Notes under the pieces: model-generated | What the model was told of the DNA's origin: nothing | The model's database searches: none | Seen by the model: the letters and a program-made list of their open reading frames with translations, nothing else | Part shown: positions 11,726 through 21,705 of the stretch, in pieces | How positions within the stretch are numbered: the first letter of the stretch is position 1 | Layout of the letters: each line of letters starts with the position of its first letter | Assembly: GCF_900233005.1 (NCBI RefSeq) | Contig: NZ_LT960611.1 | Span: 2,976,001 to 3,040,000 of the forward strand | Reading direction: 5' to 3' | Length of the DNA: 64,000 nucleotides | From: Vibrio tapetis subsp. tapetis | Lineage (GTDB): Bacteria; Pseudomonadota; Gammaproteobacteria; Enterobacterales; Vibrionaceae | Position numbers and translations under genes: made by a program

Positions 11726-11853
11726 AAAGAATGTCCTTTATACGAATTAATGTCAACACGTTAAACATGAATTTTATTCATGACAAGATTGAAGTTAATT
11801 CAACACCGTATGATATACAGATTAGAACTTCAACCATTGTGTTTCGAAAAACA

Positions 11854-11876
11854 ATAAGGGCTCTCAAGAGCCCTTA
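11854..11876 (-). terminator. Rho-independent terminator of metBL
   Basis: ATAAGGGCTC-TCAA-GAGCCCTTAT hairpin. On the minus strand it is followed by TTGTTTTTC, about 16 bases after metL. Confidence 0.8.
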
Positions 11877-11891
11877 TAATTACGTCTGTAT

Positions 11892-14303
11892 TTACAACAA
11901 TGAGGAAAGGCGATTTAAATCAGATTGCAATGCACCTGCCGTGACTTCTCGACCCGCTCCGGGGCCACGAATCACTAGGGGGTTATCTTTATACCACTTA
12001 CTTTCAATCGCAAAAATATTATCGCATGGCAAAAGGTTGGCTAAAGCATGTTGTTGGCTCAAGGCTTCAATGCCGACGGTTGCCGTACCATCTCTCTCGA
12101 GTCTTGCAACATAACGCAGTACTTTTTCTTCGCGCTGTGCTTTCTCTAAACGCTCGGCAAGCAATTGACTCAGCACTTCTGATTTATCTAAGAAATCATC
12201 CAGAGAAAGAGTTTGTAGTTCCGCCGGAACGAGTGATTCGACTCGAACCTGCTCTGGCTCTAAATCAAAACCAGACTCTCGGGCAAGAATCACTAATTTA
12301 CGCATCACATCAGAGCCATCAAGGTCGCTGCGAGGATCTGGCTCTGTTAGCCCTTGCTGCCACGCAAGGTCAACCAAATCACTAAATGGTACAGAACCAT
12401 CAAACTGTTGGAATAACCAGGATAGTGTCCCTGAGAAAATGCCTGATAAGCCTTGTATTTCATCACCGCTCTCACGCAAGTCACGAACGGTATGATTAAT
12501 TGGCAGCCCGGCACCGACTGTTGCATTGTATAACCAATGGCGCCCCGTTTTAGCAAACGCATCTTGAACACGGTGGTACACATCGCCAGGAGCAGATCCG
12601 GCCACTTTATTTGCCGAAATTAGATGCAGCCCATGCTCTGCAATGGCAACGTACTTATCGGAAAGCTGCGCACTCGCTGTCACATCTAAAACAATGACTT
12701 CGTCATACTTTTGCTGGTGAGCCAGTTTTTCTAGCCAATCCATGTCACTATTACTTACCGACTCATCATCGAAACGTTTACTAACCTGTTCAGCATCAAT
12801 TCCATCAAAATCAAGCCAGCAGGTTTGGCTGTCGATTACCGCGACCAAATCAAAGCTCTTTCCGTGCCGCTTTTCCAAATCACTTTTTTGCTCAGCAAAT
12901 AAAGACAACCAACTTGAACCTATATTTCCTTTTCCGCATAGCGCGATTGCAACGCGCTTTTGTGCTTGAAATAGCTGGCTATGAATTCCCGTCAGTAGGG
13001 GTTGCGTGTCCGTGGTACGAGTAATGGCCACTAAGCTTAGCCCTGACTCAGATTCACAAATAAACTCAACTGGGCTATTTTTAAGTTGCTGGTAGAAACC
13101 ATAACAATGGTTCGCGTTATTAGTAACTCCAGCCCCCACAGCCGCGACAAGTGAATAGCCTTCTTTAAGCTTTAGTTCACCTTCTACAGAGATATCTTGT
13201 AAATAGCTTAATGCTTCACCCGCGACTTCTGCGGTATACGCGAGTAACAAGCAACCTTGATCCGCTTGAACTTCAAATGCGAGAGGTTGAAGTTGAACAC
13301 GCGTTAACGCTTGTAATACTTCACGATGTTGGCGCTCAAAATCATGCCCTTGAGCAAACACAATGTTGACCATCAAGACTTCATCTAACGACGTGATGAT
13401 CTTAGCGCCACGACCAGATGCCAGAACACGCTCTACTCGCGTTGAGCCAGACTCTGGGGCGTGGCTGCAACGTAAATGCAAATCCATAGCACTTTGAGCC
13501 ACAGGCTGTAAGGTTCTACTGTGCAAAACAGGCGCAGCTAAACGCGCCAACTCACTGGCTTCATCAAGGCGAAGCAGTGGCAGTAAGCACGCATCAGAGA
13601 CTTTACGAGGGTCAGAGCTATATACACCTGCTACATCACTCCATATGGTCACACGGGTAACTTCAGATAGTTCGCCAATTACTGTCGCGGAATAGTCTGA
13701 ACCATTTCGGCCAAGTAATACGGTTTCACCACTGTCATTACTCGCCATAAAACCAGTCACCACTAAGCGGCAATGAGAATGCTGAGCTAATGTTGATTTC
13801 ACCAAAGGCCAAGATCGTGCACGATCAACTTCTGGTTGCGCACCGTGATCCGCCCGCAGAAAATGACGAGAATCTAAAGCCGTCGCTTCAAGATCGTGCT
13901 GACATAATAAGGTCGCCAATAAACGAGAAGACCAAACTTCACCATGCCCAAGAGCGGCAGCTTGATCTGCAAGGCTCAATGGGGCGTTCAACTCCCCAAG
14001 AGCAGAAAATTCTTTATTTAGCTGTTCCAGCAATGTCGATGCTCGTTCTTCATTAAGCAAAGTGGTCACAAGATGAGTTTGAAATTGACGTAACTCTTGC
14101 AGCAACTCATGGGCAATACGGCCATCTTTATCGAGTGCTTTTAACCAGCTAAGTAACAGGTTGGTTGTTGAGCCCGCCGCAGAAACCACAACTAAATCTT
14201 CTGGTTGAGAGTATTCGCGCAAGATATTCACGACTCTCAAATAACATTCAGGATCAGCAAGACTGCTTCCGCCAAATTTGTGTAACTGGCGTTGAATCGT
14301 CAT
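11892..14303 (-). CDS. metL: Bifunctional aspartokinase II / homoserine dehydrogenase II
   Basis: Catalyses the first and third steps from aspartate towards methionine. 803 residues against about 810 in E. coli. Residues 1 to about 290 are the kinase (LHKFGGSSLADPE, LGRNGSDYSA). A pair of ACT-like segments follows to about 450. From about 455 the dehydrogenase begins with VAIALCGKGNIGSSW and contains the family block (NATVGAGLPI, SGIFSGTLSW). Its ATG overlaps the metB stop (TAATG), so translation is coupled. It is repressed by MetJ through the operator before metB. The presence of metB in the same operon distinguishes it from ThrA. Confidence 0.97.
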   Translation of the reverse strand: MTIQRQLHKFGGSSLADPECYLRVVNILREYSQPEDLVVVSAAGSTTNLLLSWLKALDKDGRIAHELLQELRQFQTHLVTTLLNEERASTLLEQLNKEFSALGELNAPLSLADQAAALGHGEVWSSRLLATLLCQHDLEATALDSRHFLRADHGAQPEVDRARSWPLVKSTLAQHSHCRLVVTGFMASNDSGETVLLGRNGSDYSATVIGELSEVTRVTIWSDVAGVYSSDPRKVSDACLLPLLRLDEASELARLAAPVLHSRTLQPVAQSAMDLHLRCSHAPESGSTRVERVLASGRGAKIITSLDEVLMVNIVFAQGHDFERQHREVLQALTRVQLQPLAFEVQADQGCLLLAYTAEVAGEALSYLQDISVEGELKLKEGYSLVAAVGAGVTNNANHCYGFYQQLKNSPVEFICESESGLSLVAITRTTDTQPLLTGIHSQLFQAQKRVAIALCGKGNIGSSWLSLFAEQKSDLEKRHGKSFDLVAVIDSQTCWLDFDGIDAEQVSKRFDDESVSNSDMDWLEKLAHQQKYDEVIVLDVTASAQLSDKYVAIAEHGLHLISANKVAGSAPGDVYHRVQDAFAKTGRHWLYNATVGAGLPINHTVRDLRESGDEIQGLSGIFSGTLSWLFQQFDGSVPFSDLVDLAWQQGLTEPDPRSDLDGSDVMRKLVILARESGFDLEPEQVRVESLVPAELQTLSLDDFLDKSEVLSQLLAERLEKAQREEKVLRYVARLERDGTATVGIEALSQQHALANLLPCDNIFAIESKWYKDNPLVIRGPGAGREVTAGALQSDLNRLSSLL

Positions 14304-15469
14304 TACGCTTCCTCCTGAACCAACTCAAAGGCTTGGCGTAAGTCAGCGATGAGGTCATCAGCATCTTCAAGCCCAACAGATAAGCGCAGCAATTGCGTTG
14401 TAATGCCCGCTTCTAATTGCGCTTCATCACTCATCGCTCTGTGCGTCATAGAGCTTGGATGACAGATAAGGCTTTCTACCCCACCAAGAGACTCCGCCAA
14501 TGAGAAGAGCTTCAGGTGACCAACAAACGCTTTTAAAGAGTCAAAGCTACCTGCATATTCAAAGCTCAACATTGAGCCAAAACCCGATTGTTGTTTTTTC
14601 GCAATGTCATGGCCAGGATGGCTTGGCAAACTTGGGTGATAAAGCTTGGCAACTAAGGATTGAGTTTGCAGGTACTGTAAGATTTGTACTGAGCTTTCTT
14701 CATGCACTCGCATACGCGCTGCCAAGGTTCTTAGACCCCGTAAAGTCATGTAGCTATCAAACGGCGTACCCGTTGCACCAAGGCAATTCCCCCACCACGC
14801 CAGCTCTTCGGCATGCTGTGTACTTTTCGTTACGACCACACCACCAATAACATCAGAGTGGCCGTTAATAAACTTGGTCGTAGAATGAATAACAAAATCG
14901 GCGCCTAGCAATAAAGGCTTCTGGTACACAGGTGTTAAAAAGGTATTGTCTACCGCAACCAGTGCTCCTACTTTTTTTGCTTTATCACAGGTAACTTGTA
15001 TATCAACCACTCGAACCAATGGATTCGATGGCGTTTCAAGTAAAACTAATTTTGGCTTCTTAGCAAGAGCAGCATCCAGAGCCTCTTGATCAGATTGGTC
15101 AACAAACTCAACCTTAAAGTCGCCTTTTAATGAGCGAGTATTAAATAGACGGTAAGTACCACCGTAGCAATCATGAGGCGCAATAATCAGATCGTCTGGC
15201 CCTAAAAAGGTACTGACCCATAGGTTTAGCGCTGCGGTGCCCGTATTTGTGATAACCGCGCCCTCACCTGACTCTAATTCAGATAATGCTTGCTCTAATT
15301 GGCCACGATTCGGGTTACCTGAACGGGTGTAATCGTATTTAGGTACTTCACCAAACGCTGGGAAGCCGTAGTTGGTGGAAAGATAAATAGGGGGGACGAC
15401 GGCATGATATTGACTATCAGCCTCGATACCGGTGCGTACAGCAATGGTTGCTGGTTTGCGATCGCTCAT
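14303..15469 (-). CDS. metB: Cystathionine gamma-synthase
   Basis: PLP enzyme joining O-succinylhomoserine and cysteine to cystathionine. I start at the ATG giving MSDRKPATIAVRTG (388 residues). A TTG seven codons upstream is also in frame. PLP lysine K199 lies in HSTTKFINGHSD, with YTRSGNPNRG and ETPSNP motifs of the Cys/Met metabolism family. First gene of metBL, divergent from metJ with four tandem met boxes in the 272-bp gap. Confidence 0.96.
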   Translation of the reverse strand: MSDRKPATIAVRTGIEADSQYHAVVPPIYLSTNYGFPAFGEVPKYDYTRSGNPNRGQLEQALSELESGEGAVITNTGTAALNLWVSTFLGPDDLIIAPHDCYGGTYRLFNTRSLKGDFKVEFVDQSDQEALDAALAKKPKLVLLETPSNPLVRVVDIQVTCDKAKKVGALVAVDNTFLTPVYQKPLLLGADFVIHSTTKFINGHSDVIGGVVVTKSTQHAEELAWWGNCLGATGTPFDSYMTLRGLRTLAARMRVHEESSVQILQYLQTQSLVAKLYHPSLPSHPGHDIAKKQQSGFGSMLSFEYAGSFDSLKAFVGHLKLFSLAESLGGVESLICHPSSMTHRAMSDEAQLEAGITTQLLRLSVGLEDADDLIADLRQAFELVQEEA

Positions 15470-15596
15470 AAGGTTGGTCTTCCTTTCCAAAATCCATGTT
15501 ATCTGTTATACCAATAACGGCGGCCGGATAACATACGGTGTCGTGCTTTTGCTAGCAGTATTGCTACTTTATATCTACTTTAACCCCTCAAAAAAA

Positions 15597-15628
15597 GGAC
15601 GTCAACACATCTGGACGTCTATATGTCT
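15597..15628. promoter_or_regulatory. MetJ operator: four tandem met boxes between metB and metJ
   Basis: GGACGTCA, ACACATCT, GGACGTCT and ATATGTCT abut without gaps and match AGACGTCT at 6, 6, 7 and 6 of 8 positions. This is the shared metB/metJ operator seen in enterics, allowing MetJ-SAM to repress both directions. Confidence 0.88.
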
Positions 15629-15741
15629 TTGCTTATGGCGGTAAAAGTCGCTAAAATCATCACCTATATTGATACTAAGCTGCGATTGACGCTGATTTCT
15701 TGGTATCTAATTCGATATTAATAAGAAAATGAAGGTGCGCA

Positions 15742-16062
15742 ATGGCAGATTGGAATGGCGAGTACATTAGCCCATATGCTGAGCATGGAAAAAAAAGTGA
15801 GCAAGTAAAAAAAATTACGGTTTCGATTCCACTTAAGGTGCTAAAAGTCCTTACGGATGAAAGAACCCGTCGTCAGATAAACAATCTACGCCATGCGACC
15901 AACAGTGAACTGCTATGTGAAGCTTTCTTACATGCCTACACGGGGCAACCTCTTCCAACGGATGAAGATTTAAGAAAAGATCGCCCTGATGATATTCCTG
16001 CCGAAGTGAAAAAACTGATGACAGAGATGGGTATCGAATTCGAAGCATTCGACGAAGAATAG
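15742..16062 (+). CDS. metJ: Methionine repressor MetJ
   Basis: Ribbon-helix-helix repressor that binds tandem met boxes with S-adenosylmethionine as corepressor. 106 residues, family length. The DNA-contacting beta strand is [13 protein letters not shown] (about 23-35), followed by the helix segment [24 protein letters not shown]. Start ATG has GAAGGTG upstream. It is divergent from metBL and autoregulated through the four-box operator, and ends in a terminator shared with the malic enzyme gene. Confidence 0.98.
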   Translation: MADWNGEYISPYAEHGKKSEQVKKITVSIPLKVLKVLTDERTRRQINNLRHATNSELLCEAFLHAYTGQPLPTDEDLRKDRPDDIPAEVKKLMTEMGIEFEAFDEE

Positions 16063-16066
16063 ATAT

Positions 16067-16099
16067 AAAAAAGGCAGAAGGTATTCCCTTCTGCCTTTT
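16067..16099. terminator. Bidirectional terminator between metJ and the malic enzyme gene
   Basis: AAAAGGCAGAAG arm pairs with CTTCTGCCTTTT across a 7-base loop. A and T runs flank it on both strands. Confidence 0.85.
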
Positions 16100-16116
16100 A
16101 TTTTTGCCTTTAGCCT

Positions 16117-17376
16117 TTAGCCCATATAATTTTCCGGCATCTCAATACGAGCCACACCAGAATCTACTGCCGCTTGCGCCACAGCTTTAGCAACGCGAGG
16201 CAACAAACGAGGGTCCATAGGTTTCGGAATGATGTAGCCAGAGCCAAATTCTAACTCGTCAACACCGGCCGCTTTTTTCACTTCTTCTGGCACTGTTTCT
16301 TTCGCTAACTGGCGAATCGCTTCAACCGCAGCTAGCTTCATCTCAATATTAATTTCACTTGCACGAACATCGAGTGCACCACGGAAAATAAACGGGAAAC
16401 AAATTACATTATTTACCTGATTAGGGTAATCACTGCGCCCTGTACCCATGATCAAATCATCACGAACTTGATGAGCAAGCTCTGGCTTAATTTCAGGATC
16501 TGGGTTTGAACATGCAAACACAACGGGCTTATCAGCCATCAATTTCAGCGCTTCTGGTGGAAGCAAGTTTGGCCCAGAGACACCTAAGAATAGATCCGCA
16601 CCTTCAATCACATCTTCTAATGTGCGCTTATCCGTATTATTAGCAAATAACTGCTTGTATTCGTTCAAATCGTCGCGACGAGTGTGAATAACACCCTTGC
16701 GGTCCAGCATGTAAATTTTTTCGCGTTGAGCGCCACATTTGATCAGTAGCTCCATACAAGCAACCGCCGCCGCTCCTGCGCCCAAACAAACAATCGTCGA
16801 CTCTTCTAGCACTTTGCCCTGAAGTTCAATGGCATTTAGCATACCTGCGGCAGTAACAATTGCCGTGCCGTGTTGATCATCATGGAAAACGGGTACGTCA
16901 CAACGCTCGATAAGCTGACGCTCAATTTCAAAGCAATCTGGTGCTTTAATATCTTCTAAGTTAATGCCACCAAACGTATCTGCAATGTTAGCAACCGTAT
17001 CGACAAACTCTTGAATAGTGCGGTGCTTGACCTCAATATCAATAGAATCCAAATTAGCAAAGCGCTTAAACAGTAGAGATTTACCTTCCATTACTGGCTT
17101 AGAAGCTAATGGACCTAAATTACCCAACCCTAAAATTGCGGTGCCATTTGAAATAACCGCGACCATATTACCTTTAGCAGTGTACTTGTAAACGTTGTCT
17201 GGATTTTGTGCGATTTCTCTTACAGGTTCTGCTACACCTGGGCTATAAGCCAGTGCCAAATCTTCAACGGTATCGGCCGGAGTAGTGAGTGCGACACCGA
17301 TTTTTCCTGCAGTCGGAAATTCATGGTAATCGAGAGCTTGTTGACGAAAATCTTTTTGGCTGTTGTCTTCGGACAT
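16117..17376 (-). CDS. Malic enzyme, single-domain type
   Basis: Oxidative decarboxylation of malate to pyruvate with NAD(P). 419 residues: N-terminal malic domain (LAYSPGVAEPVREI at about 43-56, NGTAILGLGNLGP at about 76-88), metal-site aspartates in EDIKAPDCFE and FHDDQHGTA, then a Rossmann domain with GAGAAAVACMELL. It lacks the C-terminal phosphotransacetylase-like domain of E. coli MaeB (about 759 residues), so it is not a MaeB length match, and I leave the symbol blank. The coenzyme (NAD or NADP) cannot be told from this alone. It sits between metJ and rpmE, an insertion relative to the E. coli order. Confidence 0.9.
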   Translation of the reverse strand: MSEDNSQKDFRQQALDYHEFPTAGKIGVALTTPADTVEDLALAYSPGVAEPVREIAQNPDNVYKYTAKGNMVAVISNGTAILGLGNLGPLASKPVMEGKSLLFKRFANLDSIDIEVKHRTIQEFVDTVANIADTFGGINLEDIKAPDCFEIERQLIERCDVPVFHDDQHGTAIVTAAGMLNAIELQGKVLEESTIVCLGAGAAAVACMELLIKCGAQREKIYMLDRKGVIHTRRDDLNEYKQLFANNTDKRTLEDVIEGADLFLGVSGPNLLPPEALKLMADKPVVFACSNPDPEIKPELAHQVRDDLIMGTGRSDYPNQVNNVICFPFIFRGALDVRASEINIEMKLAAVEAIRQLAKETVPEEVKKAAGVDELEFGSGYIIPKPMDPRLLPRVAKAVAQAAVDSGVARIEMPENYMG

Positions 17377-17575
17377 GGTGGCAGAATCCCAATGCTGTGT
17401 GAGGTTACATAAACGTTAACTGTGGGGTTATAGTAATGTAAGTCAGACCGAGATCCTAGACGGAATGTCAATAAGATTGATAACTGATTGTGATATGCAA
17501 AAGAAGACAGAAACGGTAAATGCGAATGGGTTCAAAAGAAGCTTAAAAATAGACGGGCTCAGACTCATGATCTAA

Positions 17576-17599
17576 AAAAGGACGCCTGAGCGTCCTTTT
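17576..17599 (-). terminator. Rho-independent terminator of rpmE
   Basis: AAAAGGACGC-CTGA-GCGTCCTTTT hairpin with a six-T run on the minus strand, 30 bases after rpmE. Confidence 0.88.
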
Positions 17600-17628
17600 C
17601 GAATTTGGTCGTATTACGAAATTCGTAA

Positions 17629-17844
17629 TTACTTGCTGCTAAGAGCACCAAAACGCTTGTTGAAACGATCAACACGGCCGCCAGTATCAACTACACGTTG
17701 CTTACCAGTGTAGAACGGGTGACATTTGTCACATACGTCTAGGTGGATAGATTCTTTAGCAAGAGTTGAGTTGAACTCAAAAGTGTTGCCGCAAGAACAA
17801 GTAGCAGAAACTGCTTTGTATTCTGGGTGGATACCAGTTTTCAT
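17629..17844 (-). CDS. rpmE: 50S ribosomal protein L31 (zinc-binding form)
   Basis: Small protein of the large ribosomal subunit, bridging to the small subunit. Start at the ATG giving [12 protein letters not shown] with AAGGTT ribosome site. A longer frame upstream is spurious. 71 residues. Cysteines C16 and C18 in [10 protein letters not shown] and the CDKC pair mark the zinc-containing (C+) type, which is replaced by a YkgM-like form under zinc limitation in many bacteria. Divergent from priA as in E. coli. Confidence 0.97.
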   Translation of the reverse strand: MKTGIHPEYKAVSATCSCGNTFEFNSTLAKESIHLDVCDKCHPFYTGKQRVVDTGGRVDRFNKRFGALSSK

Positions 17845-18120
17845 AGGGATAACCTTAATATAGGCCGTGTCGCTATCCGAATCTAAGCCGGACACCACAC
17901 GTGGTTTCAAAATAGTCGATGCGTAAGTACACATCGCTCTAGGCGCGGTATAGTAATGAAACTTGCCTGACGGATCAACTCATTTGATAGTTTTTTCACC
18001 ATTTTTTCAGATGTTATTCATCACTGAGGCCGCTTTACCCTTTGGTTGGCTTATTCCTCGTATTTTATGGTCGATTTAATTACTATAGTTGATTAACAGC
18101 TAAATAACCCATCACTCTAT

Positions 18121-20322
18121 ATGCGCCCGACCATTGCTCAAGTTGCTTTACCCGTCCCTCTCGACAAACGGTTTGATTATCTCATCCCCAATGAGCTATT
18201 TCCCGTTATCGGTGGACGTGTGTCGGTACCTTTTGGTCGTCAAACATTAGTCGGTGTTGTCACGGCTCTAGTTCATCAATCTGACTTCCCAGTCCATCAA
18301 TTAAAGAAAATCAAGCAAGTCATTGATGCTGAACCCGTATGGCCAGACTCTCTCTACCAATTACTTCAATGGTGTAGTCAGTTTTATCAGTATCCGTTAG
18401 GGGATACACTCGCCAATGCAATGCCAACCTTATTACGTAAAGGTAAGCCCGCTGAATTCGCCACCTTAGTTGAATGGCAGTTGACCACTCAAGGCCGCGA
18501 TCAGCTTATGGTTGGGTTTGGTCGAGCAGTCAAACAAGCTCAAGTCATGCACATGTTGCAACATGGCGCCATGTCTCATCAGGCTATGTTGGAACAAGAC
18601 ATCACCAGCCCAGTATTAAAAACATTACAAGAAAAAGGCTGGATCGAACGATTAGAGCGCAAGCCCACCACTCAAGATTGGCACAAGCAAGTTGAAGCCG
18701 AAGGTGAAAAGCCGAATCTAAATGAAGAGCAAGCTATTGCGATCGCCGCAGTCAACAGCCATCGTCAATTTGGATGCTTTTTATTAGAAGGGGTAACAGG
18801 TTCAGGCAAAACTGAAGTTTACCTCAATATGATCAAACCGATTTTAGAGCGAGGCGAGCAAGCTTTGGTGCTCGTGCCAGAGATAGGCCTAACCCCACAA
18901 ACCATCAATAGATTTAAAAAGCGATTCCAAGTGCCTGTTACCGTAGTGCACTCCGGGCTCAATGATACTGAGCGTCTAAACGCTTGGCTCAGTGCTCGCG
19001 ATAAACAAGCCGGTATTGTAATTGGCACGCGCTCTGCTTTGATGACGCCTTTCTCAAAACTCGGCATTATCATTGTTGATGAGGAGCACGATGCCTCCTA
19101 CAAGCAACAAGACAGTCTAAGATATCACGCGCGCGATGTTGCAGTAATGCGGGCCAACAAAGAAAACATCCCGATCATATTGGGATCAGCCACTCCAGCA
19201 TTAGAAACCTTACATAATGCACTGTCTGGTAAATACCATCATTTAACTCTAACCCAGAGAGCCGGTGTGGCAAAACCAGCCACGAACAAAGTGTTAGATG
19301 TAAAAGGCCTTTATTTAGAAAGTGGGTTATCCGCGCCCCTTATTGCCGAAATGCGTCGACATCTAAATGATGGTAATCAGGTAATGCTATTTCTCAATCG
19401 CCGTGGCTTCTCTCCTGCTCTCATGTGCCATGAATGTGGCTGGATTGCCGAATGCAAACGCTGCGATGCTTATTATACCTTCCACCAGCAAAGCCGTGAA
19501 ATGCGCTGTCATCACTGTGGCTCTCAACACGCGGTGTTACATAATTGCCAAGGGTGCGGCTCCAGCCAACTCGTGTCTGTTGGCGTCGGAACTGAGCAAC
19601 TAGAAAGCCACTTATCGGAAGTTTTTCCTGAATATAAAACTTTGCGTATTGACCGTGACAGCACGCGACGCAAAGGCAGCTTAGAGGCCGCCCTGACCTC
19701 AATCCGCAATGGTGAATACCAAATTCTTATCGGCACGCAAATGTTGGCGAAAGGACACCACTTCCCTAACGTCACACTCGTGGCGTTAATCGATGTGGAT
19801 GGATCCCTCTATAGCAGCGATTTTAGAGCATCAGAAAGACTGGCTCAGTTATTTATTCAGGTTGCAGGCCGAGCAGGCCGAGCCAGCAAGCCTGGTGAAG
19901 TGATCCTACAAACACACCACCCTGAACATGAGTTATTACAAGCATTACTACATAAAGACTACAGCCACTTTGCTCATGCCGCATTAGAAGAGCGAAAAAT
20001 GGCGCAACTGCCGCCATTCAGCTTTTTGACGCTATTCAGAGCAGAGGCCAATCAACCTGAGCATGTAGAATCGTTCTTGCAGCAAGTAAGACAAACTCTC
20101 GAATCCCACCCATTATTTGGGCAAGGCTGCTTAGTGCTCGGACCAATGCCCGCTCCTTTAGCGAAACGAGCAGGAAAATCGCGCTGGCAGTTACTATTAC
20201 AAGTATCAAGCCGTAGCCAAATGCAAAAGCTGCTTTATAGTGCTAGACCCGTTATTGATCTCTTACCCAACGCAAAAAAAGTGCGCTGGTCGATAGATAT
20301 AGAGCCGCAAGATTTGAGCTAA
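18121..20322 (+). CDS. priA: Primosomal replication protein N', helicase PriA
   Basis: Recognises stalled or collapsed forks and reloads the DnaB helicase. 733 residues, as usual. Residues 1 to about 195 are the DNA-binding domains. Walker A is LLEGVTGSGKTEVYL (about 222-236), and the DEEH box is in IIVDEEHDASYKQQD. Eight cysteines in the pattern CHECGWIAECKRCDAYY...CHHCG...CQGCG form the two zinc sites inserted between helicase lobes. Motif VI region is QVAGRAGRASKPG. A 276-bp gap separates it from divergent rpmE. No terminator is seen at its 3' end. Confidence 0.98.
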   Translation: MRPTIAQVALPVPLDKRFDYLIPNELFPVIGGRVSVPFGRQTLVGVVTALVHQSDFPVHQLKKIKQVIDAEPVWPDSLYQLLQWCSQFYQYPLGDTLANAMPTLLRKGKPAEFATLVEWQLTTQGRDQLMVGFGRAVKQAQVMHMLQHGAMSHQAMLEQDITSPVLKTLQEKGWIERLERKPTTQDWHKQVEAEGEKPNLNEEQAIAIAAVNSHRQFGCFLLEGVTGSGKTEVYLNMIKPILERGEQALVLVPEIGLTPQTINRFKKRFQVPVTVVHSGLNDTERLNAWLSARDKQAGIVIGTRSALMTPFSKLGIIIVDEEHDASYKQQDSLRYHARDVAVMRANKENIPIILGSATPALETLHNALSGKYHHLTLTQRAGVAKPATNKVLDVKGLYLESGLSAPLIAEMRRHLNDGNQVMLFLNRRGFSPALMCHECGWIAECKRCDAYYTFHQQSREMRCHHCGSQHAVLHNCQGCGSSQLVSVGVGTEQLESHLSEVFPEYKTLRIDRDSTRRKGSLEAALTSIRNGEYQILIGTQMLAKGHHFPNVTLVALIDVDGSLYSSDFRASERLAQLFIQVAGRAGRASKPGEVILQTHHPEHELLQALLHKDYSHFAHAALEERKMAQLPPFSFLTLFRAEANQPEHVESFLQQVRQTLESHPLFGQGCLVLGPMPAPLAKRAGKSRWQLLLQVSSRSQMQKLLYSARPVIDLLPNAKKVRWSIDIEPQDLS

Positions 20323-20387
20323 CGGATTGTTTTATAAATCACCAACTCCACGAACTTCCCCTCAACTCGACAAAGTATTAACATCGA

Positions 20388-20403
20388 TGTGATAAATATC
20401 ACA
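20388..20403. promoter_or_regulatory. CRP-binding site upstream of cytR
   Basis: TGTGATAAATATCACA is a perfect TGTGA-N6-TCACA palindrome and the N6 is itself symmetric. If the -10 is TCTATT (20444-20449) with TTGTTA (20419-20424), the site is centred near -61, a class I position. The 378-bp priA-cytR gap also holds a GTTCT-6-AGAAC inverted repeat (20440-20455) and otherwise only leader sequence. Confidence 0.85.
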
Positions 20404-20700
20404 TTTGTAATGTAATTTTTGTTAATCTGGCCGTAAATTGTTCTCTATTAAGAACATAAACTACCTGCAAGCTTGAATAAATAACGAACAATTAAAATTC
20501 AACGCGATTTTGGTAGTAACGCATCTATTCACTATGTATTGGATGCGGCTACATTGGCTGCTCCCTTAATAATTTAGGTTCAGCCGTTTCATTAGATATC
20601 TTATTCATGTCGGTTTGCTTCTTACATCGCTTCTCGGTCTGCCAGATGAGAGCAATAACAAAGAATCAATTGCGTAATTGGACAACCAAGAGGACTACCT

Positions 20701-21705
20701 ATGGCGACAATGAAGGATGTTGCCCAGCTTGCTGGAGTATCAACAGCCACCGTTTCGCGCGCGTTAATGAACCCTGAAAAAGTGTCATCAACCACTCGAA
20801 AGCGAATTGAAGACGCTGTCATGGAATCGGGATATTCACCAAATTCCCTTGCACGAAATTTACGTCGAAATGAATCCAAGACCATTATTACTATCGTGCC
20901 TGATATCTGTGATTCTTACTTTACGGAGATCATCCGTGGCATCGAAGATGCGGCGGTAGAAAATGGCTATCTTGTACTACTGGGCAATAGTGGTCAGCAA
21001 CAAAAACGAGAAAGTTCGTTGGTAAACCTCGTCTTTACCAAACAAGCCGACGGCATGCTACTGTTAGGGACGCATCTTCCTTTTGATGTAAGTAAGCCGG
21101 AACAAAAAAACTTACCGCCACTTGTGATGGCGTGTGAATTTGCCCCAGAGCTTGAGTTGCCAACCGTTCACATTGATAACCTGACGTCTTCATTTGAAGC
21201 GGTTAACTACCTCACTCAAATGGGACACAGAAATATCGCGCAAATTACCGGTCCTGCCGAGGCGGTATTATGTCAATTCCGCTCTCAAGGATACCAACAA
21301 GCATTGCGTCGCTCAGGTATTCCAATGAATCCAACCTACAAAGAAGAAGGCGACTTTTCGTTTGAATCCGGTGAACGAGCGATTGCCAAATTGCTGTCTT
21401 TACCTGAGCCACCGACCGCCATTTTCTGTCACAACGATGTGATGGCCATCGGCGCGATTCAAAAAGCCAAAAAGTTAGGTTTTAAAGTACCAGAAGACAT
21501 CTCGTTTGTTGGCTTTGACAACGTGCAATTTTCTGAGTATTGCGATCCTCCATTGACGACGATTTCTCAACCACGCTATGAAATTGGCCGTCAAGCTATG
21601 TTGATGTTGCTAGAACTATTAAAAGGCAATGATGTACAGGCTGGATCGCGATTACTAGAAACAGAACTGATCATTCGTAAAAGTGCCGCTCCACCGAGAA
21701 GTTAG
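20701..21705 (+). CDS. cytR: CytR, LacI-family nucleoside regulon repressor
   Basis: In E. coli CytR represses nucleoside uptake and catabolism genes jointly with CRP and is induced by cytidine. In Vibrio it also affects biofilm and competence. 334 residues. N-terminal LacI helix-turn-helix MKDVAQLAGVSTATVSRAL (about 4-22) with hinge YSPNSLARNLR (about 47-57), then a periplasmic-binding-protein-like effector domain (FCHNDVMAIGAIQ, VGFDNVQFSEY). Location between priA and ftsN is the same as in E. coli, which fixes the identity. AAGAGGA ribosome site. The CRP palindrome upstream fits the known CRP/CytR partnership. Confidence 0.95.
   Translation: MATMKDVAQLAGVSTATVSRALMNPEKVSSTTRKRIEDAVMESGYSPNSLARNLRRNESKTIITIVPDICDSYFTEIIRGIEDAAVENGYLVLLGNSGQQQKRESSLVNLVFTKQADGMLLLGTHLPFDVSKPEQKNLPPLVMACEFAPELELPTVHIDNLTSSFEAVNYLTQMGHRNIAQITGPAEAVLCQFRSQGYQQALRRSGIPMNPTYKEEGDFSFESGERAIAKLLSLPEPPTAIFCHNDVMAIGAIQKAKKLGFKVPEDISFVGFDNVQFSEYCDPPLTTISQPRYEIGRQAMLMLLELLKGNDVQAGSRLLETELIIRKSAAPPRS

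Noticed and set aside
16117..17376. Truncated MaeB
   Set aside because: The gene ends with a normal C-terminus (VARIEMPENYMG), followed by a terminator. A single-domain malic enzyme is a normal form, so no truncation is claimed.
17845..17934. 30-residue N-terminal extension of L31
   Set aside because: L31 starts at MKTGIHP with a good ribosome site. The extension is unlike the family.
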